A stretch of 64,000 bases of DNA from an uncultured Sutterella sp. (GTDB lineage Bacteria > Pseudomonadota > Gammaproteobacteria > Burkholderiales > Burkholderiaceae_F), in NCBI GenBank assembly GCA_905197905.1, contig CAJKAP010000005.1, positions 85,069-149,068 on the forward strand, written 5' to 3'. Positions 49,792 through 58,349 of this stretch are shown here, one piece after another (the first letter of the stretch is position 1; each line of letters starts with the position of its first letter). A model generated the notes under the pieces. It was not told the DNA's origin. It did not search any database and saw nothing but the letters and a program-made list of their open reading frames with translations. The position numbers were made by a program, and so were the translations under genes.

Positions 49792-50502
49792 ATGAATACG
49801 CTTGTGCACCTCTTCCAGACGGGTGGCTTCATGATGTACCCCCTGCTCTTGGCCTCTATTATCGCGGTGGCCATCGCAGTTGAACGCTTCCGTCTTTATC
49901 GTTTGGCACAAAGCGATATGGCTCTTTTAAAGTCTCAGCTCCCACGCCTTTTTTCTCACCACCAATTCGAAGAAGCACAGCGCTTGTGTGAAAAAGCTGG
50001 TGGCGTTGCTGGTGAATTGCTTGCGACCTTCTTGATGAATCGCTCCTACATTTCGGATGCTCGCTCTTCGCTCGAACTCGAAGCTCAGCAGCGCGCTAGC
50101 CGCTTGAAAGAGCGCCTTAACTACCTCTCCGCTATCGTCACTCTCGCCCCGCTCTTAGGGCTACTGGGGACGGTGACGGGGATGATTCAAGCATTTGATG
50201 TGCTCTCGATTTCCGAAGGTCAACCTTTTGCGATTACGGCTGGTGTGGCAGAAGCCCTTGTTGCTACCGCCTTTGGTCTTTTTGTCGCTATTCTCGCCAT
50301 GGTGCTCTACGTTATGCTCGAGCAGCGTGCCAATAATCTCATTGCCCAGATCGAAGAAGCCTGTGGCATCTTCTTAGTGAGTGAAGGTGAATGCAAGAAA
50401 GATGTGGTTGAACTCGCCACGAAAATTGTTGAAGTCCAAAAGACGAAACCCTCTTCTGACGACATCCCTGCTGCTTGCCCGATGAGCGCTGTGCACTCCT
50501 AA
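49792..50502 (+). CDS. exbB: ExbB-like energy-transducing proton channel protein
   Basis: This 236-residue inner-membrane protein of the MotA/TolQ/ExbB family has three membrane segments (about residues 12-35, 105-130 and 150-178) and the typical stretch LAPLLGLLGTVTGMIQAF before the third. Together with ExbD it converts the proton gradient into movement of TonB. It is the first gene of exbB-exbD-tonB. The ATG at 49792 with AAAAGG 9 nt upstream is chosen over an upstream TTG. Confidence 0.95.
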   Translation: MNTLVHLFQTGGFMMYPLLLASIIAVAIAVERFRLYRLAQSDMALLKSQLPRLFSHHQFEEAQRLCEKAGGVAGELLATFLMNRSYISDARSSLELEAQQRASRLKERLNYLSAIVTLAPLLGLLGTVTGMIQAFDVLSISEGQPFAITAGVAEALVATAFGLFVAILAMVLYVMLEQRANNLIAQIEEACGIFLVSEGECKKDVVELATKIVEVQKTKPSSDDIPAACPMSAVHS

Positions 50503-50545
50503 GTGTCGCTAGCGTCCTTTGAACACCTTTTCAGGAAAATTTTCC

Positions 50546-51016
50546 ATGAAACTCATTAATCATCAAGAGAAAAAGACGCCGATGCTGATGATCATTCCGA
50601 TGATCGACATCATCTTCTTCTTGCTCGTCTTCTTCATGATGAGCATGCTCACAATGGTGGTTCAAAAAACCATGCCACTGCATTTGCCTGCAGCTTCTTC
50701 GTCGAGCATTGACACTGAAAAAACTCTGCCCATCGCCGTGGATGCACGCGGACAAGTTTTTCTTGAGGACACGCCTGTGACGCTTGAAATGTTGGCTGAA
50801 AAACTCGCCGTTGAAAAAGCACAAAACGAAAAGTTGATCATTGTGTTGCGCGGCGATCGTGCGGCTGATTACGGTCGTGTGGTGGAAGTGATGGATACCG
50901 TCAAGAGTGTTGGTATTGATCGCTTAAGCATCGCCACCGAAGGCAAAAAACCAAAGAGTGAAACAGAATCTGCAGAAAACGCGACTACGCCCACCGATGG
51001 AGGCTCTCGCTCATGA
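50546..51016 (+). CDS. exbD: ExbD-like energy-transducing protein
   Basis: The 156-residue protein has a short cytosolic tail, one membrane segment with the essential Asp (PMIDIIFFLLVFFM, about residues 19-35) and a periplasmic domain with the ExbD fold, plus a Ser/Thr/Glu-rich tail. It works with ExbB. AGGAAAATTTTCC precedes the start at 50546. Its stop overlaps the start of tonB by 4 bp (ATGA), indicating translational coupling. Confidence 0.93.
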   Translation: MKLINHQEKKTPMLMIIPMIDIIFFLLVFFMMSMLTMVVQKTMPLHLPAASSSSIDTEKTLPIAVDARGQVFLEDTPVTLEMLAEKLAVEKAQNEKLIIVLRGDRAADYGRVVEVMDTVKSVGIDRLSIATEGKKPKSETESAENATTPTDGGSRS

Positions 51017-52149
51017 GTGACCATGACACACGTCAACGTGAGCGCGTAGAGGCACTACGAGCCATCATGACGGCCCCAGAAACGAGCCTCTTTCGCTTAG
51101 GTTCCTCTTTTGGAACCAGCGTGCTCATCCATGGTGCCATCGTGGGGTTGCTGATTGCCCTCTTTTCGCTTTCGGTGACACAAACCGCAGCGCCAGGCGG
51201 TGGCTCGCCTCTGGTAGTGAGCATTGGGGCTGGCGGGATTGCAGGAAGTACGGAAACCGTGATTCCTAAAGGGATTGAATCTGGCACCCAGGAAGCAACT
51301 GGTGAAGAAGCTCCTACGCCAGAGAACGCACCTCAAGAAGAGACTGCCCCCCCTGAAGAAAGTGCTCCTCCCACACCGCCCGAACCTGCAGAACCTGAGG
51401 CTCCCGCGCCTGAAGCCTCTGATGTACCAGCGCTTGTGACTGAAAAAGCGGCTGAAGAAGCCGTGAAAGAAACGCCTAAGGCTGAAGAAGCCGTCACAGA
51501 GAAGGCTGAAATTCCTGTTCCGCCCGAAAAGCCCGCAGAAATACCTGTGGTCGCTGAAAAGGAAAAGCCAAAGCCCAAAGCACCTCCTAAGCCCAAGGCA
51601 GAGCAAAAACCGGTGCGTCCGAAAGCGGCTGAAAAACCCGTGAAGGTTGCTGAGAAAGTGATGCCCCCTGCGCCAAGCACAGCGCCCACGAGTGGTGCTA
51701 CGAGTACTGCCAGTGCGCCAGCCGCATTGGGAACCGCGTTGGGTGACGCTGCGCCTGGCACGTCTGCCTCGTTGCCAGGCTCTGGAGACGGTTTAAAGAA
51801 ACTCTCTGAAGGCAATGGTGACGCAGCGCTTGCTGATAATGGTGACGGAACCTACCGCCCCACGGGTAAAGGTAATTTGCGCTTTACCATCTTGCAAGAC
51901 GCGAAGGCCACCTACCCACGTCGTGCTCGCTCGATGGGTCTTACAAGTACAGTGCGGGTTAAGGTGCAGTTCGTGGTGAATGAGTCTGGTACGGTTGAAC
52001 GTGCTCGTATTCTCACCAAGAACGTACCACCACTTGACTTTGAAGAAGAGGCCCTCAAAGCCATTAATGGAATGCGCTTTGAACCGATTCGCTTAGCTGG
52101 CGTGCCAGTAAAGGTGACGTTTGTGAAGACCATCGTCTTTAGACCTTAA
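51013..52149 (+). CDS. tonB: TonB-like energy transducer
   Basis: The 378-residue protein has an N-terminal membrane segment (about 38-58), a very long Pro/Glu/Lys/Ala-rich linker (about 85-225) that spans the periplasm, an Ala/Ser/Gly-rich part, and a C-terminal TonB domain (about 285-378; YPRRARSMGLTSTVRVKVQFVV and FEPIRLAGVPV). It transmits energy to the outer-membrane receptors upstream. The linker is longer than the E. coli one. The cytosolic tail of about 37 residues before the membrane segment is also longer than usual. Confidence 0.93.
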   Translation: MSDHDTRQRERVEALRAIMTAPETSLFRLGSSFGTSVLIHGAIVGLLIALFSLSVTQTAAPGGGSPLVVSIGAGGIAGSTETVIPKGIESGTQEATGEEAPTPENAPQEETAPPEESAPPTPPEPAEPEAPAPEASDVPALVTEKAAEEAVKETPKAEEAVTEKAEIPVPPEKPAEIPVVAEKEKPKPKAPPKPKAEQKPVRPKAAEKPVKVAEKVMPPAPSTAPTSGATSTASAPAALGTALGDAAPGTSASLPGSGDGLKKLSEGNGDAALADNGDGTYRPTGKGNLRFTILQDAKATYPRRARSMGLTSTVRVKVQFVVNESGTVERARILTKNVPPLDFEEEALKAINGMRFEPIRLAGVPVKVTFVKTIVFRP

Positions 52150-52172
52150 TCTTCCTCGCTAAGTCTTGCTCT

Positions 52173-52216
52173 AGAGGACTGTAGTCGTTATTCGGCGCAG
52201 TCCTCTTCAATTTTTA
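52173..52216 (+). terminator. Terminator of exbB-exbD-tonB
   Basis: AGAGGACTG and CAGTCCTCT form a perfect 9-bp stem followed by TCAATTTTT, 24 bp after the tonB stop. Confidence 0.9.
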
Positions 52217-52238
52217 AAAGCTTGAACCAAAGAGGTAC

Positions 52239-52294
52239 TTGACAAAATTCTGGAGATTTTTATACACTAAATGACAGTGAACACTGTCATTTAG
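52239..52294 (+). promoter_or_regulatory. Promoter and palindromic operator of the TetR gene
   Basis: TTGACA (52239-52244) and TATACA (52261-52266) with a 16-bp spacer are followed by a perfect 28-bp palindrome (52267-52294) with half-site CTAAATGACAGTG around a central AA. The palindrome covers the transcription start and touches the AGGAAA ribosome-binding site, as expected for an autoregulated TetR repressor. Confidence 0.85.
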
Positions 52295-52303
52295 GAAAAT
52301 TGT

Positions 52304-52879
52304 GTGAAAGATACTAAGCAAAAACTCATGAATGCCATGATTGACCTGGTCTACACCAAGGGCTATCGTGCTGTGACGACCAAAGAAGTCGCCCAAGAGG
52401 CAGGTGTGAGTGAAAAAACCCTCTTTCGGCATTTTCCTACCAAGCTTGCTCTTCTAGAGCACGCTTGCAATCAGTTGTATTACGCAGCGGAATTTCAGTT
52501 CCTCATCGAAAAAACGTTGGTTTTCGATATCGAGAAGGATCTCACCACCATCTTGACGAAATATCACGAAATCGTTAATGAGAACCGAAAAATCTTCATC
52601 ATCAGTCTCAAAGAGGAAGAACACCTCCCCGAGCTACGTCGATGCATCTTGAAGCATCCTCAAAGTCTGTTAAAGGATTTGGAGCATTATCTCGACAAAA
52701 TGGTGGAGATGAAGAAAATTCGTGCAGTAGACACAAAAACGACAGCGTTTCTCTTAATCACCTCCCAGTACGGGGCCTTTATTAATCACATCGACTCTGA
52801 GCGTAACTTTCCTGATATTACGCTCGCGAACTACATTCGCGTGAGTGTAGAAACCTTTGTGAAAGGCTTGAAACCTTAA
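52304..52879 (+). CDS. TetR/AcrR-family repressor
   Basis: The 191-residue protein has an N-terminal TetR helix-turn-helix (residues 10-55; VTTKEVAQEAGVSEKTLFRHFPTK) and a helical ligand-binding domain. It begins with GTG at 52304, ten bases after AGGAAA; the perfect palindrome directly upstream is its likely operator. An imperfect version (GACAGTtaagACTGAC, 52955-52970) lies before the downstream MFS gene, so both genes are probably repressed and induced together by a transported compound. Confidence 0.92.
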   Translation: MKDTKQKLMNAMIDLVYTKGYRAVTTKEVAQEAGVSEKTLFRHFPTKLALLEHACNQLYYAAEFQFLIEKTLVFDIEKDLTTILTKYHEIVNENRKIFIISLKEEEHLPELRRCILKHPQSLLKDLEHYLDKMVEMKKIRAVDTKTTAFLLITSQYGAFINHIDSERNFPDITLANYIRVSVETFVKGLKP

Positions 52880-52903
52880 TCTGGGAAATTTCTAGTCAGT
52901 ACA

Positions 52904-52943
52904 AAAGCGTCTATTTCGTTATTGAGAAGTAGACGTCTTTTTT
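52904..52943 (+). terminator. Terminator between tetR-type gene and MFS gene
   Basis: CGTCTA and TAGACG close a hairpin followed by TCTTTTTTG, 25 bp after the TetR stop. Confidence 0.8.
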
Positions 52944-52950
52944 GCGTCAA

Positions 52951-52974
52951 ATATGACAGTTAAGACTGACTTAC
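52951..52974 (+). promoter_or_regulatory. Imperfect second TetR operator before the MFS gene
   Basis: ATATGACAGTTAAGACTGAC shares the TGACAGT half-site with the operator at 52267-52294 and pairs it with ACTGAC (one mismatch), 30-45 bp before the MFS start. Confidence 0.55.
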
Positions 52975-52998
52975 GTTAAACCGTTACTCTTAGAAACT

Positions 52999-54360
52999 AT
53001 GTCAGAAAAAAGAAAAACTTTTCTATTGGTGCTAATTGCCCTTTCTACCATCATTTCGGTGATGAATGGGACAATGTTTAACATCGTGCTTCCCAACATC
53101 CGTGAAGACTTTCACCTCACGGCCTCAATGATGGGCTGGGTATCGACTAGCTTTTTAGTGATTTATGCGGTAAGTACCGCGATTTATGGGAAAGCCACAG
53201 AACGCTATTCGCTCAAAACCCTAGTCATTTTTGCTTTCTCTATTTTGGTCGTAAGCGACCTTTTGGGCTTTTTTGCGGTCAACTACACCATGGTCCTCGC
53301 TGCGAGAGCACTTCAAGCAGTCGGAACAGCTGTGGTGCCTTCTCTTAGCATGATTATTCCTGCGCGCTACGTTTCTCTTAAAGACCGTGGGATGGCGTTT
53401 GGCTTAATGGCAACAGGAGCTGCTTTAGGCTCCACCATTGGTCCGACGATTGCGGGTTTTGTGGCGGAAACCTTTGGTTGGGAATCGCTTTTTCTCCTCT
53501 CCTTGGGACTTCCCCTTGCACTTCCTCTTTATTTAAAACTTTTACCAGAGGATAAAGGACACGATGTATCCATCGATTTCCTCGGTGGCGTCTTACTTGC
53601 CTCCGGGTCGGCCTTTTTACTCATCACGATTACGCATTTCTCGCTTCTCTTTTTTGCCATTTCGATGGTGAGTTGGGGACTTTTTGCCTGGCGACTTCTG
53701 CGTGCCAAGCACCCATTTATTCAACTCTCGCTTTTTCGCAATCAGCGCTATGTGAGGATTTTAGGCTTCCTATTTGTTTTCACTTTTGTGAGTAGCACGG
53801 TCTCTTTTGTGACGCCACTTTACCTCTCTGCTGTCTATCTTGCGGGACCCTCTGAAATTGGACTGCTGATTTTACCTGCCACCATCATCACAGCCTTGCT
53901 AGGCGCCGTGGGTGGCAAAATTGTGGACCGCTTTGGCGCATCAGTCCTTTATCGCATTGCGGCAACGCTCCTTCTTTTTTACTTCCTCATCACCTCGGTT
54001 ATTTTGGGCTTCCCAAAGAGCTGGGCGGTGGTATTGCTCGTTTTTGGCGTCCTAGGGACCTCTTACCTCACTATGGCACTCTCTAACTTCACCTCTTACA
54101 CCTTGCCTGAAAAAGATATTGGTATTGGAATGGGGCTTTATTCGCTCGTTTACTTCATGGCCTTTGCCTTCTCCTCGGTCGTTGCGAGCAAAATGATCGA
54201 TTGGGGGTTTGTCGCTTTCACGGTCAACCTCTCAACGCAAAATGAACAAGCTGTGCTCTATAGCAACATCTTGATCGCCTTTGCGTTCATCCTCCTTCTC
54301 AGTATTGTGGTTTTTGGGACCCAGCTTAAACACTTCAGACCGAGTTCTGCTGAAGCCTAA
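52999..54360 (+). CDS. MFS drug-efflux-type transporter (DHA2-like)
   Basis: The 453-residue protein has about 14 hydrophobic segments and motifs of the DHA2 (14-segment) drug:proton antiporters, including WVSTSFLVIYAVSTAIYGKATERY near motif A, RALQAVGTAVVPS and motif C-like GLMATGAALGSTIGPTIAGF. Together with the TetR-type repressor before it, this points to inducible export of a toxic or antimicrobial compound. The substrate cannot be predicted. The start is the ATG at 52999; it carries its own terminator downstream. Confidence 0.88.
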   Translation: MSEKRKTFLLVLIALSTIISVMNGTMFNIVLPNIREDFHLTASMMGWVSTSFLVIYAVSTAIYGKATERYSLKTLVIFAFSILVVSDLLGFFAVNYTMVLAARALQAVGTAVVPSLSMIIPARYVSLKDRGMAFGLMATGAALGSTIGPTIAGFVAETFGWESLFLLSLGLPLALPLYLKLLPEDKGHDVSIDFLGGVLLASGSAFLLITITHFSLLFFAISMVSWGLFAWRLLRAKHPFIQLSLFRNQRYVRILGFLFVFTFVSSTVSFVTPLYLSAVYLAGPSEIGLLILPATIITALLGAVGGKIVDRFGASVLYRIAATLLLFYFLITSVILGFPKSWAVVLLVFGVLGTSYLTMALSNFTSYTLPEKDIGIGMGLYSLVYFMAFAFSSVVASKMIDWGFVAFTVNLSTQNEQAVLYSNILIAFAFILLLSIVVFGTQLKHFRPSSAEA

Positions 54361-54383
54361 AATATCCAGAAACCACAATTTTT

Positions 54384-54420
54384 GGGCGGTCTCTGGCCAT
54401 AGGGGGACTGCCCTCTTTTT
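54384..54420 (+). terminator. Terminator of the MFS gene
   Basis: GGGCGGTC and GACTGCCC (one G-U pair) form the stem followed by TCTTTTTCTC. Confidence 0.85.
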
Positions 54421-54434
54421 CTCTTTCCCCTTAA

Positions 54435-54469
54435 ACCAAAAGCTCGCCACTGAAGGACGAGCTTTTGGT
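54435..54469 (-). terminator. Terminator of the exported flavoprotein gene at 54533
   Basis: ACCAAAAGCTCG and CGAGCTTTTGGT form a perfect 12-bp stem; on the minus strand TTTTGGTTTAAG follows. It lies 65 bp after the flavoprotein stop. Confidence 0.7.
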
Positions 54470-54532
54470 CGGCTAGGAGACTATAGCCTGACGTTCACTT
54501 AGGAGAAACGAGAGAACGTTATTTTGCAGTGA

Positions 54533-56086
54533 TTAGGCCTTGGCCAATTCTTCACCAGCGATCATGCCGAAAGTCAAAGCATCGATCACGGCCACGGTCC
54601 CCAAGCGCGAGGCGCCATGCACACCACCGGTGATTTCACCACCAGCATACAAACCCTTGATCGGTTCGTGCGTTGCGGCAGAAATAACCTGAGCCTTCGG
54701 GTTGATCATCACGCCACCCATGGTGTGGTGGATCTTCGGGCAGCATTCAATACCGTAGAACGGGCCCTTGGAAACATCAAGACCGTTGTTGTAGGTGAGA
54801 ATACGACCGAATTCCGGATCCTTCCCTTCCTTCACATAGCTGTTGAACTTCTTCACCTGTTCCAAGAAGGCGTCCTTCTTGATACCAAAGTGGTCGGCCA
54901 ACTGTTCAAGGGTGTCAAACTTCTTAACCGTACCCATTTCAAGCGGCAACTTCACAAAGCTCGGGTTAATGGCCTTCACAATAGCGTCGTCACACACAGC
55001 GATCGGGTAGTTTTCATCCGTACCAATCACCTTGAAGAGCGCATCAGACTTGATCTTACGACCAGCATGTTCGTCCATGAAGCGCTTACCAGTCTTACGG
55101 TCAACCACAAGACCCAAGTCCATACAAGCGTGGTTCGTGAAGTTCACGGAAACACCGAAGCCCTTTTCACGCGGGTTGCAATAGGGCAAGAACTGGAGCC
55201 AGCAGAGCTGAACAGGAGCAGCGCCCAAGGCCAAGGCCTTCACCAACACGCCAGCGGTAGCGCCCAACTGGTTCGTGGAGTCCGTGGTCGGCACAACGCG
55301 CGGGTCCTGAATCTGACGGAACCAAGTGTCGCGGGAGAAACCACCAGCGGCCAACATCACACCCTTCGTGGCACGAATCACTTTCTTCTTACCGGTCTTG
55401 TTTTCCAAGTCGTCAGAGGTGAGCTTCGTGTTGAAGCGATAGTTTTCACGGCAGACGATACCGACAACGTTATTGTCATCATCAACGATGAAGTCATCGA
55501 ACTTCGTCTTGGCGCGGATCGTTACATTGGGTTCTTTTTCAAGAGCTGCCAACATCGGACGGATGTAGCCAGAGCCGGAACCAGCCTTAATTTCATAGGA
55601 ACGTGGCACAGAGTGGCCACCTTCAAAGAGCATCTTGTTGGGGACAAATTCGCAACCCAAGTCTTCCACCATCTTAATGGTGTCGTTGCAGCGGTCAGCA
55701 ATCGTGGCCAAAAGTTCGGTGTGATTGATACCAAGGCCGTCCTTCAAGCAGTCTTCGATGAAGAGTTCCTTGCTATCCTTAATACCTTGAGCTTTCTGAA
55801 CAGGGTTCACCGGACAAGCAACGTTACCACCGCAAATAGCGGAGTTACCACCCAAGACCGTCATCTTTTCAATGACGAGCACTTTCTTGCCACCGCGGCC
55901 AGCTTTGAGAGCACAGGCCAAACCGGCAAAACCAGAACCAATCACGACCACGTCAAACGTTTCATCGTATTTTTCAACGGTCTTAGCAGGAATGCCAGCA
56001 GCAAAGGCAAAGGAAGAGCCAAACATGGCGGCAGAGGCAACACCAGCTTTCTTAAAGAGGGCGCGACGGGAGGTATCAATCGACAT
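54533..56086 (-). CDS. Tat-exported FAD reductase (flavocytochrome c/fumarate reductase-like)
   Basis: The 517-residue protein has a Tat signal (SRRALFKKAG, cleavage near FAFA-A) and a fumarate-reductase-type FAD domain: GSGFAGLACALKAGRGG, IEKMTVLGGNS, the catalytic Arg segment TGKRFMDE, the His motif HHTMGG and Arg in GASRLG. It has no haem or FMN domain, so it must take electrons from a separate carrier such as the tetraheme cytochrome. Active-site residues agree with reduction of an unsaturated dicarboxylate or similar acid. The ATG at 56086 is chosen: GGAGAAAAAG lies 5-9 nt before it. It lies downstream of a second flavoprotein and a two-component system on the same strand. Confidence 0.9.
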   Translation of the reverse strand: MSIDTSRRALFKKAGVASAAMFGSSFAFAAGIPAKTVEKYDETFDVVVIGSGFAGLACALKAGRGGKKVLVIEKMTVLGGNSAICGGNVACPVNPVQKAQGIKDSKELFIEDCLKDGLGINHTELLATIADRCNDTIKMVEDLGCEFVPNKMLFEGGHSVPRSYEIKAGSGSGYIRPMLAALEKEPNVTIRAKTKFDDFIVDDDNNVVGIVCRENYRFNTKLTSDDLENKTGKKKVIRATKGVMLAAGGFSRDTWFRQIQDPRVVPTTDSTNQLGATAGVLVKALALGAAPVQLCWLQFLPYCNPREKGFGVSVNFTNHACMDLGLVVDRKTGKRFMDEHAGRKIKSDALFKVIGTDENYPIAVCDDAIVKAINPSFVKLPLEMGTVKKFDTLEQLADHFGIKKDAFLEQVKKFNSYVKEGKDPEFGRILTYNNGLDVSKGPFYGIECCPKIHHTMGGVMINPKAQVISAATHEPIKGLYAGGEITGGVHGASRLGTVAVIDALTFGMIAGEELAKA

Positions 56087-56250
56087 AATCTTTTTCTCCA
56101 AAGGATTGACTTTCTTAAACCGTTTGAGAAAGTGTTCTCAAACTCGTTGAAAGTCATTTTGGACTCTCCCCGTTTTTCTCACTACCTCCCGTGGGATAGG
56201 TTGAGAGCCTAGGGGAAACCCTAGGAGAAAAAGACCTTGCTTTGCTCAGT
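56087..56250. other. Region between the two flavoprotein genes
   Basis: The 164-bp gap contains a CCTAGGG/CCCTAGG hairpin with a 4-nt loop (56209-56226) just after the 56251 gene's stop, and the probable promoter of the downstream flavoprotein gene. Confidence 0.4.
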
Positions 56251-57735
56251 TTATGGTTGAGTATTTTTTGCTCGTGCGGCTGCTTGACGCCCTGCCTCGT
56301 GCCCAAAGACAACGCACCCCGTGATGGCTAAGCCTCCTAAGCGGCTCTTCCCAAAAATGCCACCCACGGTTTCCCCTGCGGCGTAAAGGCCGGGAATGGG
56401 GTGATTTTGCTCATCGAGCACTTCTGCTCGCTCATTAATCGCGATGCCCCCCAACGTCGTGTGCAGAAAAAGTTGCTCTTTTCCCCAGTAGTAAGGCGGT
56501 TGATTGATTTGTTGGGTAAAGATCGTTTTCCCAAACTGCGGATCTTCTCCTCGTGCTGCCGCGCGATTGTAGTCGTCCAGCGTTTTTTGTAGCACGGTGG
56601 CGTCCACTCCCATCCCGATAGCCATCTCAGCTACGGTATCGGACTTTTTCACGGTGCCGTCCGCCAATTTCACACCGAGGCTAATGCCTTTTTTGGACTG
56701 TGCATCCGTCACCACCCACATTGTTTGATTGGGAAGCTTCAAAAGCGCATTCTCCAGTGTTTTCCAACTTGCCCCTTCGTTTACGAAGCGACGTCCTTCA
56801 TGGTCAAGGAAAATATCCCCACCCACATAGTCAAGAAGACGGCCGCCCCAAATGGGCATCAACTGAATGTTGTCCATATCCTTTAATTGCGCCCCCACGG
56901 TTTGCGCAATAAGAATCCCATCGCCCTGCGCACCATCAAAGTAAAGCCCTCTGGGGTTCGCTGTCGTACGCATGCCTTGCGGAATCTGGGGATCATGACG
57001 GTGCACCATCTCCGCGTTCGCAGTAAAGCCTCCTGTTGCGATTACTACGGAGCGCGTCTGCAAAGTGCTAGGCACTTGGTGAGAAGTCACTTCGACTGTC
57101 CAGAAACGCCCCTCTGCCCCCTCTTGGGTTGAACTCAGTCCTGTCATGCGGGTATTAAAGCGCACAACAAGACCACGCTCGAGCGCCGCTTCATAGAGCG
57201 CACGAGTATAGGTCAGTCCTGGTTGAGCACTTTCAGCGAGCACAGAACGAGGCGTCAAGCCCCCTAGAGATTGAAAGACGCCAGGCGTAAACACAACGCC
57301 ATAGGACTCGAACCACTGGAGTGCTCGTTCACTATCGCGTCCAATCTTGCGAATGAGAGCCTCATCAGCGCTCTCACCCCCAACTTTTTTCGCCTCTTCC
57401 CACATCAGGTCAAGCGAATCGGTAACACCTTGCGTTTTCTGTCGATCAGATCCCACAACGGCAAGCGTCCCCGTACTATAGGCACTGTGCCCACCAATGA
57501 GTGGACCTTTTTCGATCATGAGCACATTTTGTGCTCCCGCCTCAAGGGCGGAGAGTGCTGCCGCGACACCCGCAAGACCGCTCCCTACCACAACGATATC
57601 CCAAAGGCGTTTTTCGTCTGGCAAGTCAGAACTCCCATCAGAGAGCGCTTCTGCAGCCCATGTCGGGATTGCGTAGCTCGCACTCGCGAGTAGCGCGCCA
57701 TGGAGCACTTGACGACGTTTTTCATTGATCTTCAT
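56251..57735 (-). CDS. Exported FAD reductase (flavocytochrome c/fumarate reductase-like), second copy
   Basis: The 494-residue protein has a Tat-like signal (NEKRRQVLHGALLASA, cleavage near TWA-A) and a fumarate-reductase-type FAD domain with GSGLAGVAAALSALEAGAQ, IEKGPLIGGHS, EGRRFVNEG, the His motif LHTTLGG and Arg in GKSRLGG. It also lacks haem and FMN domains. The start overlaps the response-regulator gene by 14 bp, so sensor, regulator and this enzyme form one unit, which implies that the kinase senses this enzyme's electron acceptor. Start 57735 is chosen because GGGATGGTTGACG precedes it. Confidence 0.88.
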   Translation of the reverse strand: MKINEKRRQVLHGALLASASYAIPTWAAEALSDGSSDLPDEKRLWDIVVVGSGLAGVAAALSALEAGAQNVLMIEKGPLIGGHSAYSTGTLAVVGSDRQKTQGVTDSLDLMWEEAKKVGGESADEALIRKIGRDSERALQWFESYGVVFTPGVFQSLGGLTPRSVLAESAQPGLTYTRALYEAALERGLVVRFNTRMTGLSSTQEGAEGRFWTVEVTSHQVPSTLQTRSVVIATGGFTANAEMVHRHDPQIPQGMRTTANPRGLYFDGAQGDGILIAQTVGAQLKDMDNIQLMPIWGGRLLDYVGGDIFLDHEGRRFVNEGASWKTLENALLKLPNQTMWVVTDAQSKKGISLGVKLADGTVKKSDTVAEMAIGMGVDATVLQKTLDDYNRAAARGEDPQFGKTIFTQQINQPPYYWGKEQLFLHTTLGGIAINERAEVLDEQNHPIPGLYAAGETVGGIFGKSRLGGLAITGCVVFGHEAGRQAAARAKNTQP

Positions 57736-58348
57736 CGTCAACCATCCCAATTCGCACTAAGAGGCGATAAGCGTCCAGTGGATTATTCACGTTAAACTTT
57801 GCAAAGGCATTCCCGCGATGCATTTTCACCGTGGTTTCGGCAATATCTAAGCGTTGTGCAATGACTTTATTGGGAAGGTTCAGTGCGGCAAGCTTAATCA
57901 CTTGTTGTTCGCGCGGAGTCAATTCGTTCCAAATCTCACGCAAGCCCTCTTCTTCATCGAGTTTTTCCCACTCGGCGAGATTTTTCTCCACAATGCTTTT
58001 CACTTTCGCAATAAGGACATCGGGTGGCACGGGCTTTTCAAGAAAATCCACAGCACCATGCTGCATCGTATGCACAGCCATCGATATGTCGCCATGCCCC
58101 GTCAAAAAGAGAATGGGCAGACGCCAACCGCGTTTATTCATCTCTTCTTGAAGCTCTAGCCCTGTCATCTTTGGCATACGGACGTCCAAAATAAGGCAAC
58201 CAGGGCGATGCGGATCATCACGCTCTAGGAATTCTGCGGCAGAAGAGAAAGTCGCCACTGAAAAGCCGTTGACTTGTAGTAGCATCGCTTGCGAAGTGCG
58301 GAATAAATCATCATCGTCCACAAGACGAACCATCGGATGTTTAACCAT
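57722..58348 (-). CDS. FixJ/TtrR-type response regulator
   Basis: The 208-residue regulator has a receiver domain (phosphorylation site Asp55 in LILDVRMP, Thr and Lys in FLTGHGD and LEKP) and a LuxR/FixJ-type output helix-turn-helix (LTPREQQVIKLAALNLPNKVIAQRLDIAETTVKMHR). Its ATG is one base after the stop of the histidine kinase gene, with AGGAGGACATTGAT as a ribosome-binding site inside the kinase gene, so they are translationally coupled. It should activate the flavoprotein genes. Confidence 0.93.
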   Translation of the reverse strand: MVKHPMVRLVDDDDLFRTSQAMLLQVNGFSVATFSSAAEFLERDDPHRPGCLILDVRMPKMTGLELQEEMNKRGWRLPILFLTGHGDISMAVHTMQHGAVDFLEKPVPPDVLIAKVKSIVEKNLAEWEKLDEEEGLREIWNELTPREQQVIKLAALNLPNKVIAQRLDIAETTVKMHRGNAFAKFNVNNPLDAYRLLVRIGMVDDEDQ

Positions 58349-58349
58349 A

